Origin: Edaphochlamys debaryana
Lineage: Eukaryota > Chlorophyta > Chlorophyceae > Chlamydomonadales
Assembly: GCA_016858145.1 (NCBI GenBank)
Contig: JAEHOE010000108.1
Location: 248,001 to 312,000 of the forward strand
DNA: 64,000 nt
Direction of reading: 5' to 3'
In this document: positions 11,768-22,407 of the stretch, in pieces
Numbering within the stretch: position 1 is the first letter of the stretch
Layout: every line of letters begins with the position of its first letter
Notes under the pieces: model-generated
What the model was told of the DNA's origin: nothing
What the model saw: the letters and a program-made list of their open reading frames with translations, nothing else
Database searches by the model: none
Made by a program: the position numbers and the translations under genes

Positions 11768-14700
11768 ATGAGCCGGCAAGCCATGTCATGCCTTGCAGCC
11801 TTATATCTAATCTTACTCATAGCTGAGGTTGACTCCGCCGACGCGCGGGGCACAAAGGGTGGCCAGTCAGACCACAACCCATCATCGCTGCGACACGGGC
11901 CCTTCCTCGTGCCCATCTGGTGGCACGGCCCTAACAACCAAGTTACGAGTGCCAAGGAGGTGATGACGCTAGCGAAGCTCCTGGGCGGCGGCGAGGACGA
12001 CCTCACGCTCGTTCTCCCCGACCTGAACGAGCACTACAAGGAGCACACGCCCAAGATCAAGGTGCAGAAGACAGGCGCAGAGCAGCATGTGGTCACTAGC
12101 ATCAGCACCAGCTGGTGTGAGGCAAGGGGGGGTGCAGCTAGCCACCTAGCCCCAGCTAGCCCCGAGCCCCCCCTGCAACCCCCCACGCCGCAACGCGGTC
12201 CCCCGTCGTCCCCACACCCTTTATTGGTTCACATCAGCCCTCGTACGGCACCCTTCCGTCAGTTAAGCCCCCGATGGTCCCACCACCGCAGATGCTCTTC
12301 AGCGAGCTGTTCGACCTTGATGCCCTCAGGCGAGGGCGCGTGAACCACGTGCTGATGCATGATCTTATGGCCAGCGGCTGGGACGGGCAGTTGGACGCAG
12401 TCGTGATGCTGAAGGACATGAACGGCTTCCCTCAGGTAAGCTGGCAAGAGGCACGTCGTGGAGTGCTGTGTCAAGCAAAGTGGGATGAAAGACTGGGACC
12501 TACCTACCCAAGCGTTACACCCATGGGTGGCCTGGCCAGGCCCCGCACAGGAATGCCTGAGAGTGGCCTGCTGACGTCACAAAGGCAAGACAGACAGGCA
12601 GGTGGCCTCCTGTCGCTGAGTGCTCGCCCACCCTCTCTACGCCCCTGCAGGTCGAAAGGATGTGTGAGCTGATGGGCCTCACGGCACCGAGGGAGGAGCT
12701 CTGGCTGCGCTTTCCGTTCAGCGAACACCTGGGCTGCACGTGAGCAGGGCCTGGTCGCAATGGGCAGGGCGGGTAACGGACCCAGCCCTCAAGGCCAGGC
12801 CCTCGCTTAGCATGGCTCACTCGCCTCTTTGCGGTACGTTTTGCGGCCCCTGCAGGCAGGACCGAATCGAGCAGCTGCGGGACATGATAAAACCCTACCG
12901 TGAGTGCGTGCGCTGCTGCAAGGTTGAAGCGGGGCCCCTCGGTCTGCCGGAGGCATAAGGACAGGAGGGTTGCCCTCGCTCGCTCCCAACAAGCCAGCTT
13001 TCCCGTCACACGGCAGCAGCAGCAGCAGCGGCGGCACTGAGGCTCAACGACAAGGGTTCAACTGCCCCTGCCTTGACCCCCGCTTGCTTGCGCTTCCTGC
13101 CTTAGGCTACGTGGGCGTCCTGTGCTTCCATGACCTCGTTCCTCAAGCACACAAGCTGGCAGGCGCTCTCCTGACTGACTGCGAAGATCAATGCTGCCAG
13201 GTGGGTATGGGCGGGTGCAGGCGGGGTGGGGGCGACTGTGGCCGCGCGCCCACAGAACAGACACTTCCTTAGCCTGGGCTCTCTCGCTCTCAACGCTGCC
13301 CTTCTCCCCCATGCACGCGTCCCCCTCCCCCTCCCCCAGGCCTACAAGGACCGCAGCGTGCTCCTCCGCAAGTCCCCCCTCCTGCACGAGGTGGCGGGGG
13401 AGCTCATGGCCAGCACCCTGGGCAAGCACCGCCGATTCATCGCAGCGTGAGCGGGGCGGTGGGAAACCGCAACACGAGAGCACCGGGCGTGACCCGGACC
13501 CGCCGCTGTGTGTAGCGCTCGCTACCCCGATCGCCACTGGCAGAAAGCCCTAGGCAGCAGGGCAGGGAGTCATTTCAGGGGACGGTACCAAGACAGCTCT
13601 CGCTCGGTCAGTTGGCTCTCCTTTGCTTTTGGCCCTATCTGCATCGATGTTGGGATATCCCCAGGCATGTCCGACCAATGCCTGACTCATGCGTCGAGGC
13701 ATGGGAACTACCGCAGGAGGCGCTCGACCCTGCACAGATGACAGTCAGCTGTAACAATACCTACCTTCTCGGGAGGTGGGTGTGGGCAAGACCCGTGTTA
13801 TAAGGAGCGAAGCAGAACCCCCGCCCGGGGCCAACTATCCACGATCCACTATCCACTTCGTGTTGCTTCTTACCCTTACTTCGTGCGCCAGCAGCCCCCC
13901 TGCATTCCCCGCCCCTCCCTCCCACCAGGCTGGTCCCCAACCTTCAGGCCCTCATGCGGAGGTACAACACCTCGACCGTGTTTGTGCTGGCGCACCCCAA
14001 CATCCGGCACCGAGTGTCCAGGATGCTACAGGCGAGGACGGGCATTGCCTAGAGGTCTTGCTCGAGGTCCCATCCAGGGTTGCTGGGAATGAGGGATGTT
14101 GCTGCAGGCCAGTGCACGACGTCTCAAGAGGCTCTGTCCTTCCTCCCTCCCTCCCTCCTGACAGGCTGGCGGCATCCGGCCTTCTTACATCGACGTCGGG
14201 GCGCTGAACGCTGCCTCGTTCGCAACGGGTGCAAAGAAGGGCAGGAGGAGGGCACATGGCCCCATGGACCCGGCAAAGCGCGGCAGCCCTCCGGACGCTG
14301 GCACAGGCCCTGCCCCCAGAACGCTTGTCGAGCGGGGTGGTGCACACGGGGCCGGAGGTGGACGGCGGCCCAAGAGAGCTGAGGCGGTACTGCAGGAGCT
14401 TGAGGATACGGCCAGGGCAGACCAAAAGGCAGTAGGGCCCACGCACGGCGGGCCCCGGCTGCACACGCCTCCTTCTGTGTCGCTTTTGGCGGTGGTGGAG
14501 GAGGCGATAGCGGCCGCAGCGGTGGCCTTTGTCGGCAGCAAGGAAAGCAGCATGACGGGAGTGATTGTGCAGGTGAGAATGAAGGTGCACGAGGGACGGA
14601 GGAAGAGCAGGATGCATGGAGAGGCCGAAGCTCATGCCTCCGCAGAAGCGTGCTGTCTCCGCCGCCGGCTCTCCAGCCGATACCCCTTGCTCTTCCTCGA

Positions 14701-15010
14701 TTGCAGGAGCGGCTAGCTCGGGGCATGTCTCCAGATGACATGTAAGGAGCGATGCAGGGCGGGGACACCCTTTCGGGGATGATGCAAAGTCCTGGGTGCC
14801 GGAGGGCGGCCGCCCCATGGCTGGAGTACGGGGCCCAACCAACCTATCTAATGACCTCCCTCGCTCGTCCCTCGCCCTCCCGCAACCCGTGCCGCTGCTA
14901 GGTACTACTTTGGCCCTCACCTGGACTGCGCCGAGCTACCCTGTACTCTGGCCTCTTTCTATGACCGGAGGAGGAGTTCCAGAAACCGCAAGCGACAGCG
15001 CCAGCGCTGA
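11768..15010 (+). CDS. O-fucosyltransferase-like secretory protein, paralogue C (short tail)
   Basis: Eleven exons: 11768-12061, 12292-12435, 12651-12739, 12856-12899, 13106-13200, 13340-13446, 13665-13775, 13929-14031, 14165-14572, 14707-14741, 14902-15010; 512 residues. Exons 2-8 and 10 match A and B in length and phase. A signal peptide (about residues 1-24) is followed by WHGPNNQ, AHVRPMPD (the H-x-R site), and FVGSKESSMTG, supporting the same O-fucosyltransferase-like assignment. After the shared YYFGPHLDCAELPC block the protein ends in a short Arg-rich tail (RRRSSRNRKRQRQR) instead of the long charged tails of A and B. Exon 8 and the start of intron 8 are identical to paralogue A, and intron 8 appears to use a GC donor (14032). 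A catalytic role is inferred from motifs only. Confidence 0.72.
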
Positions 15011-15783
15011 TTGTACAGCTTCTTAGCAACGCCTGGGCCTGCTGTACTGCTGTACGTACGTAGTACGTGGAATGGTGCCAGCTCCTCGTTACGTATCAAC
15101 TGGAGCACTGGGGAGGCGGCGGCCCGGGGCCGCCGCCGGCGTTGCGCCCCCCCGCCCTAATAAGGAAGGTACCCCCAAGGTACCGGGGGGTGTGTATGTC
15201 ATGGGCCTATGGTGCGCCCGAGAGTGAGCTTAATGTCAAGCACGAGAATGTCTGTGCCTTCTTATCATGATGGTTTGATGCTGAGATGACCGTGGACAAT
15301 AAAGGCGGGTTGGTGAGGGTACATACACGTATACATGGTGCAAATACGTCGATCTAAACAAGTGGTGTCCCGCAAGGGTTTGCTGTCCCATGTCGAGGGA
15401 CGGGGAGGAGAGGACGCACCCATAAGGGTACGTGCTCAGGTAGAGCCAGCAACAGGGGATTGCCGTGGTGCGTGGCTTCAGGGAGAATGAAGGATCGGGC
15501 CAGTGGGACAACAGGTTTGGGTCAGAAGAGTACGGTACAGGTAGGGGGCCCCGACGGGCCTCCGACCCTTGCTGATGGGCGACGGGCGAGGACAGAGGAC
15601 GCGAATGGCGGACGGAGCGAAACGATGTGAAGAAAGAGGATACGAATGGCGGACGGACGAAAGGGAGGATGAGTCTGCGTTAGTTATTATACAACGCAGT
15701 TACTTCTGTATCGTGGGCAATGGGCAACTCATCATCCCTCACTCTGAGAACCCCATGCATGGGCGGTTTGGGCGAGGGAGAGA
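15011..15783. other. Intergenic, 3' flank of paralogue C
   Basis: No supported gene. Short palindromic words occur near 15050-15065 and 15160-15190. Nothing else recognised. Confidence 0.35.
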
Positions 15784-16438
15784 CCAGCGCCTCCGCCAGG
15801 CAGCGCTTCCGTACGCCAGGCAGCGTCTCCGCCAGGCAGCGCCTCCGCCAGGCAGCGTCTCCGCCAGGCAGCGTCTCCGCCAGGCAGCGTCTCCACCAGG
15901 CAGCGTCTCCGCCAGGCAGCGTCTCCGCCAGGCAGCGCCCCCGCCAGGCAGCGTCTCCGCCAGGCAGCATCTCCGCCAGGCAGCGTCTCCGCCAGGCAGC
16001 GTCTCCGCCAGGCAGCGTCTCCACCAGGCAGCGTCTCCGCCAGGCAGCGTCTCCGCCAGGCAGCGTCTCCGCCAGGCGGCATCTCCGCCAGGCAGCGCCT
16101 CCGCCAGGCAGCGTCTCCGCCAGGCAGCGTCTCCGCCAGGCAGCGTCTCCGCCAGGCAGCGTCTCCGCCAGGCAGCGCCTCCGCCAGGCAGCGTCTCCGC
16201 CAGGCAGCGCCTCCGCCAGGCAGCGTCTCCGCCAGGCAGCGTCTCCGCCAGGCAGCGTCTCCGCCAGGCAGCGTCTCCGCCAGGCAGCGCCTCCGCCAGG
16301 CAGCGTCTCCGCCAGGCAGCGCCTCCGCCAGGCAGCGCCTCCGCCAGGCAGCGCCTCCGCCAGGCAGCGTCTCCGCCAGGCAGCGTCTCCGCCAGGCGGC
16401 ATCTTTGCCAGGCAGCGCCTCCGCCAGGCAGCGCGCGG
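15784..16438. repeat. 16-bp minisatellite, about 41 copies
   Basis: Tandem units of the form CAGGCAGCGTCTCCGC, mainly varying T/C at the tenth base, fill this stretch without interruption. The unit has no stop codon in any frame on either strand, so all six frames stay open for about 280-330 codons. Because 16 is not a multiple of 3, each strand reads one 16-residue repeat whatever the frame. I treat these long ORFs as by-products of the repeat, not genes. Confidence 0.9.
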
Positions 16439-17941
16439 CCCCAGTAGACAGTGCGCGCCTCCACCAGGCAGCGCCACCGCCAACCAGCATGCGCCTCTGC
16501 CAGCCCATGCCTCTGCCTCCAGCATCTCCACCCGAGCACTGGCGAGGGCATCGCCGTCCGCTGCCCGCTTGCACGACGCACGGCCCCCAGGTGCGCGGCC
16601 GCCCCGCCACCCCGCCCCCGCCGGTGCCGCCATCATCATCAGGGGGGTCCCCGATAGGTACCGGCGGAGGCAGGCAGGAAGGACGAGAACTTCAGAAGAA
16701 GTTCAACCACAGCAGTAACCGTGGGTTGTCACCGGAGACTCCAGTTTTTGAAGTTGTCCACGCTTACTTGACAGCCCGCCAGCTGCACGCAGTTTCAGGC
16801 TAGCCTCTCCCAATAGTCAGCAGCAGATGCCCGTCCAGCAGTATGTTGGCTGGATGGCGCAAACCATGTGTCTGCCCGTCCGTTGCCCAGGGCAGAATTA
16901 TACTGCAATAGAAGATTGTGAAGCTCAGCGCTCTCTTTCGTGTTGACGGCGGGGTGGCGACCAGCCTTTGCTTGCCTACTGGGCCCAAACAGCGTGAGTT
17001 TACACTATTCGTGAGCGAGGCTAGAAGTGTATGTGCGCGAAGCCTTTGCCACCCGAGGAACATGGCCTGGCATCGGCCTAGGCCGATGTCGCGTGCTGCG
17101 ACGTGGTAGTACGACCACAGCAGGGTCGCGACGACAAACCCGGTCACTCACTGCACTCCGGACGCACCCCAATGTACCAATGCTGCCCAACCCGCTCCCT
17201 CATCCACAGGAGAACACTACGGCGCACGACGTATCGCCCAGTCGCGTGCAGGTTGTGCACAAACGGTACCCGCCCCCGATCACATTACGACAACCCTCTG
17301 CCGCGGGCAGACTGTAGACCCCTCCGCCTCGATTCTCACTATATATTCACTCGGTTTAAGGAGAGTCTCTCACGAGTCACACGGGAGTTCCTCGCAGCCC
17401 TTTCGCAACCCCGCAGCCGAGTTTGCGACATTTCCACCGGGCACAGCCAAACGCCTTATGTGACCACAATCCAGCGAGTTTTTGCTGTGACTTTTATCAC
17501 TGCAACTGACGTCGGGGATTCCATAGTACAACGGGTGGAGTCAAGCTTGATGCGGCAGGCCCTGTGCTCCTCAAGCCCTGCCGCATATACATCGCTTGGC
17601 GACTAGCAGAAGACGCGCAGGTGAGGGCGTTGACAGGCAATTGGGCTCTAGAGACGTTTGGCAACCTTCACGCGCCACATATAGAACGACCTGCGCACGT
17701 GTATGACGGAAACCCGTCCCGCACCAGCAACTGAGCTGAAGAGGCTCTTTGTCACACGCGGTAGCCGGAGCACTGGAGCGGGTCCGAGGATAACTTCGAC
17801 CAGCCATTGTCGTGCTTTTGCGCAGCATGCCGCTTACACCCTTGACCTCGTCCAACCATTACCCCAAAACATCTCAGCACAGGCTCGACCTCATCGGGGG
17901 CTTCACAACGACGGGCTGACTGCCCAACCGCCACGCGCAAC
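16439..17941. other. Intergenic, upstream region of the plus-strand AP2 gene
   Basis: No supported exon. A TATATATT stretch lies at 17340-17347 and could belong to a promoter, but it is about 600 bases before the AP2 start codon, so this is speculative. Degenerate minisatellite units trail into about 16490. Confidence 0.3.
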
Positions 17942-20900
17942 ATGGCGGACCAGAGAGCAGCGAGCCGCCACTCGCTCTTCAAAGGCGTTACGCTTTATCG
18001 GCCCACTGCAAAGTGGCGTGCTCAGGCAAGTGTGGGCTGGGCTCGCAACGCGCGACCGTAGTGTTGAAACCACTTTTTCTCCGCAGCCGAACATGGGCGC
18101 CTGGATGGACGGCCAGCCCTCACAGCGACTTCTTGGAACTTTATATCTCTCTATGGCGCCTCGGCGCGTTTCGTCCACCAGCAAGCGAATACGACGATGA
18201 GCCTCGGCCCTACTTCGCTGCCTTAGCCAAGCGGACGGGGGATGCATAGAACGGGCGACGCCGAAGAAGGGGTACAGCTGCGTCGTTGTATGCGGCAGCG
18301 AGCGAACGTTCGACCCCGCTTCACAGTCAGTTGTTTCGCACACTCGCCTCGTTCGTCGGCCGCGGCGGGCCCAGCCAGGCTTCCCCCCATGTTGCCCGTG
18401 TCGCCCTTCCCCAATCCCACATTCACCGGAGTGACACTCCTGGGTCTGAGGGATTGCGTTGACGCCCCTTGACCCCTGTGCCCTCATCATCTGCGCCACG
18501 CACGCCTTCAGATCTCCCACGGTGGACGGACCGTCACCCTAGGCGACTACAACACTGAGGAGGAAGCTGCCCGGGTCTTTGACCGTGCTTGTATCTGCAA
18601 GTACGGCACAGATGCCGTATGGTGAGCTTGGCGACTTCGTGCGTGGGCACCACTAGCAGGGCAGCCCAGCTAAACTGCTGCACCCTGAGCACTGCAGCCG
18701 CCGTCACACAGCGCCCCCCCCAGACAAAACCTGGGTTTTCTGGGCGGCTTCTCTAGCCTGATACCTGAGATGGTCGCCGCAATTGCCAGCGGTCTTCTTA
18801 GCCTCAGCCGGGGGGCTTGTAATGATGGCGAAGCGCACCCCTTCACCCACACCACCACCCTGCCTGCGGCCGACCTGCAACCAACGCTCCCCTGCCCACG
18901 CTCCACGCCCCCGTGCAGCAATTTCCCGCTGGAGGACTATCGAGACGAGTGGCTGGATCTGCAGAGTGGGTTCACTTAGGGCGGGTGTGGGGGGGCTTTG
19001 TATCCCTACGTCAGAGGCTGGGGCTCAGCACATGCTTGGGAGGGGAATCAAGGTAAGCGCGATTGGCAATACGTGCCAGGGCCTTCCAAGCCCCGTACAT
19101 GACCACAGCTACCGGTATCGCCCGGCAAAGTGTCTGCCCCTAGCGCCGAGCCGGCGAGCCTGCGCACATACACGCCTGTCCCCCCCATTTCGATCTCAGC
19201 GTTTCCCTGCTTGCTCCCCCGCCCACGCCTGCCATCAAGCGCAACAAGTACAGCCCGATCTCAGCTTTTCATTCCTCCTAAACCTTCCTGCCACCAACTG
19301 CTCGTGCCTCAGGCTCCAGCATCCCGCTGCTCCTAATTAAGCTCAAGGAGGAGCGACAGCGCAGCAAGGCGACGGGGCAGCCGCCCTTCTCCTTCGCGCC
19401 CTCGCGACCGGTGCCAGTGCTATCCAACGAGATCCTGGCAGGCCGAACGCGGCTGCCCCGGCAAAAACCCAAGCACGTGAGGGCCCGGTCGCCGAGCGCA
19501 CCACCGCCGCCGCCGCCGGCGCCGAAGGTTTCGGAGCGGACGGAGCGGAGCGAGCGGCACGAGCGGATGGTAGACGGAGGGTCCAGGAAGCGCGCGGCAG
19601 GCGGTCAGGACCAGCCAGGCCCTGGGGTCCGCGCCAAGAAGGAGGAGCCGCTTGGGACCCTAGCGGTCGGGCCCCTACTGGACGAGGAGAGCTCTGTCCG
19701 GTGGGTTGCCGTCGTGGGTGGATGTCGGTTGCACGCTGCATTACAACGGGAGCGGGTCGCGGCGGGCATGACATACTGAGTACGGCACTTATAGCCCGGG
19801 CTGCTCATCACCCCGGCTTGGAGCCTGGAGCTGCCCATCCAGGATATGGCGCATACATGCACGCATAACGTGGACTAAGTGCAATTGTGATCCGTGTGCT
19901 CTATGGCCCGCAGGCTCAACCCCGGCAGCGGAGGCGGAGGCAGTGGCAGCGACGTGCCGACCTCCGCGACTGGGGCCCACGGAGGCCCAGCCGGGGCCGG
20001 GGCCCGTGACTCTTGGCCTACCGAGGCCTCCCCCGCGTGCAGCTCCGAGAGCCCCGACCAGCCCCACCGCTCGCCCTCGCTGCCCTCGCCCTCACGTGAG
20101 CCCCTGGGCCTCGGCCTTGCGCGCGGCTCCCCCAGGGTCCCCACACGCACCGACGCCCTCCGCCCCACAGCAGCCGCCAGCGGCGGCCTGGATCTCCTGA
20201 CTCTGGCAGCCCCGGCCGCCGCGGGGCCCGGGTCCGGGGCCCTGCACCCGCACGTCACGCTCTCGCTTGGAGGGGCGCTGCTTTGCACGGAGCTCGATAA
20301 CGCAACGCACCGCGCGCCTTTCGACAGCCTGCCACCGCCGCGCCAGTCCGACCCGGGCTTCCCGGCCCTGGCGTCCGGCGCGCGGGCCCTTACCCTTGCG
20401 GGTTCCAAGCGCGGTGCGGCGGAGGCTCAGACGCCACCGGCGCCTCCCCACGCGCCGCCGCCTCTGGTCCTGCCGCTGCCGCTGCTGCCGGCGGCGGCAG
20501 CGGCGGCGCTGGCGGCAGCTGCGAGCACAGAGCCGGTGCGTTTGGGCTCGCCGCCGGCAGACAGGGACGCCGAGCCGGTCGCTGCGGAGTGCAACGGCGC
20601 GGCGCCGCCGCCGTCACCGCCGCTGCGGCTGCGCCCGTGCAAGCCGACAGCCGAGCACGGGGCTTCGCAGGCGCGCAGCGCCAGCGCTGGCGTGCAGCAC
20701 GGCGATCGGGGCGATCATGCTCAGGCCTCCTTGGGGGGTGCACCCCAGCCAGGGCTGTCCCGCCAACAGCTGCACGAGCGCAGCCAGATCCTGCAGCTCT
20801 CCCAGCCTCAGCCTCAGCCTCAGCCTCGAGGCGGCATCGCCTCCCCCTCGCTCCCACCCGCTTCCCCGCGCCCACAGCCGCCGGCCCTGCTGCGGCAGCA

Positions 20901-22407
20901 GCCGTCCGCGCCCGAGCAGGGCCGTCCGCTGCCGGCCCGCGCCCCGAGGCACGACCATGAGGCCCAGGCCCAGGCCCAGGCCCAGGCCCACCCGCGGCTG
21001 GGCCTCAGCGCCTCGCTTCCCGCAGAGCGGACCTCGCCCATGCTGACTAATGACAGCATGGAGCTGCTGGTGAAGCGACAGGCAAGCCTGCCGGACTGGG
21101 CCCAGGTGGCTTACGTAAGGCAGCGGGCGCACCAGCCGCCACAAGACCAGCGGCAGGCACGGGCGCAGGTGCAGGTGCAGGCGCAGGAGCAAGCGCGGGA
21201 GCGGGAGCGGGGCCAGGGCAGTGCATACGCCCAGCTCGCCCACGAGCCGCGCCGCCGCCAGCGGGCCGAAGAGTACGAGTACGATCGTGATCTGGCGGCG
21301 GCCGCCGCCGGCGGCACCGCCCTGCAACCGGCGCAGCAGGCCAAGCGGCCTCGCCTGCACGAGCCCGCCGCCACCGCGACGCCGCCGTCACCTCCGCTGA
21401 CGCGGCGCTCGCTGCCTCCGCCGCCGCCAGCGGAGCAGCCGGAGGGCTCCAGCGGCGCCGCCAGCGCTTCTGCCTTGGCAGGTCTGGCCGGCCTGTCGGA
21501 GGGAGATCTCATCCAGCTGTTGCTGCTGCAAGCCATCCAGGCGAGGGCGGCGGAGGAGCAGCAGCGCGCGGCAGAGCGACAGCGCCAGCAGCGCGTTGCG
21601 GCGGCGGCGGCGACGGCGCTGGCGGCGCTGGCGGCGGCGCAGGATCAGGAGGAGCGCGTGGCGCAGGCGCTGCTGGCGGAGGCGGTGCGCCTGACGACGG
21701 CGGCGTCGGCGGCGCCTGCCGCCAGGCCGCCGCCGCTGCCGCTGGCGCCGTCAAAGGAGGTGTTCGCGGTGCGGGACGTCGCGGCCCTTTTGGCCCTTCT
21801 GACTCAGTCAGGGCACGGGCAGGCCGCGCCGCAGGCGCCGCCAGCGGAGGGGCCCTGGGCGGGAGCGGATGCGGCCGCGGCCCGCCGGCTACAGCGACCG
21901 GCTGACGGCGGCTCGTCGCTCGGCAGCCTGGGCCCAGCCCGCCACGCCCCTGAGCGCTCGAGCCATCCGACTCTTGGCCTCGGTGGCGGCGCCAATTTCG
22001 CCCGACACGACGAGGCGACGCTGCCGGTGGTGGACGACGGCCGCTGGGCCCAGCAGGGCCCAGCCCGCTCCCGTGCGGATCTGGCCTGGCCGGGTCCTCC
22101 GGCGGTCCGGCACCGACCCGACGGGGCCGCTCGGGGCCCTGATGCATGGGCCCTCGGGCCCCCGCCGCCGCAGCAGCGGAGGCGGCTGGAGGACGTGGTT
22201 CAGTCTGTTGAGCCGCTCGGGCGGGGTGCGCAAGGGCTGGCCCCAGGCTGGGGCATGGTCCAGGCGGCGCGGGGTGATGTGGGCATGGGCGGAGGCACAG
22301 GCGCTGGACTCGGCTTGAACCCGGGCTCGGGCCGGGGGCCCGGTAGCGCGGGTGTGGTGTCCCTGTCGCCCCTGCCTCACCATGTCCGGGGAAGGATGTA
22401 CCAGTGA
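17942..22407 (+). CDS. AP2-domain transcription regulator with long low-complexity tail
   Basis: Exons 17942-18025, 18512-18621, 18919-18965, 19313-19700, 19914-22407; 1040 residues, all phases consistent. One AP2 DNA-binding domain spans about residues 12-75 across exons 1-3: FKGVTLYRPTAKWRAQ, then ISHGGRTVTLGDYNTEEEAA, RVFDRACICKYGTDAV and NFPLEDY. The usual W-L-G of AP2/ERF proteins is T-L-G here. A basic/Glu-rich helix follows (LLLIKLKEERQRSK). The last exon encodes about 830 residues rich in Ala, Gln, Pro and Gly with short hydrophobic helices near DLIQLLLLQAIQARAAEEQQ, likely disordered and regulatory. Intron 1 uses a GC donor (18026) at the same codon and phase as a GT donor in the minus-strand paralogue. 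A nuclear, sequence-specific regulator is inferred; target unknown. Introns inside the long last exon cannot be excluded. Confidence 0.8.

Noticed and set aside
15569..16718. Long ORFs of about 280-330 codons in all six frames
   Set aside because: They are produced by the stop-free 16-bp minisatellite and have no splice, start or domain support.
17340..17347. TATATATT as promoter of the plus-strand AP2 gene
   Set aside because: About 600 bases from the start codon with no transcript evidence; left as a remark only.
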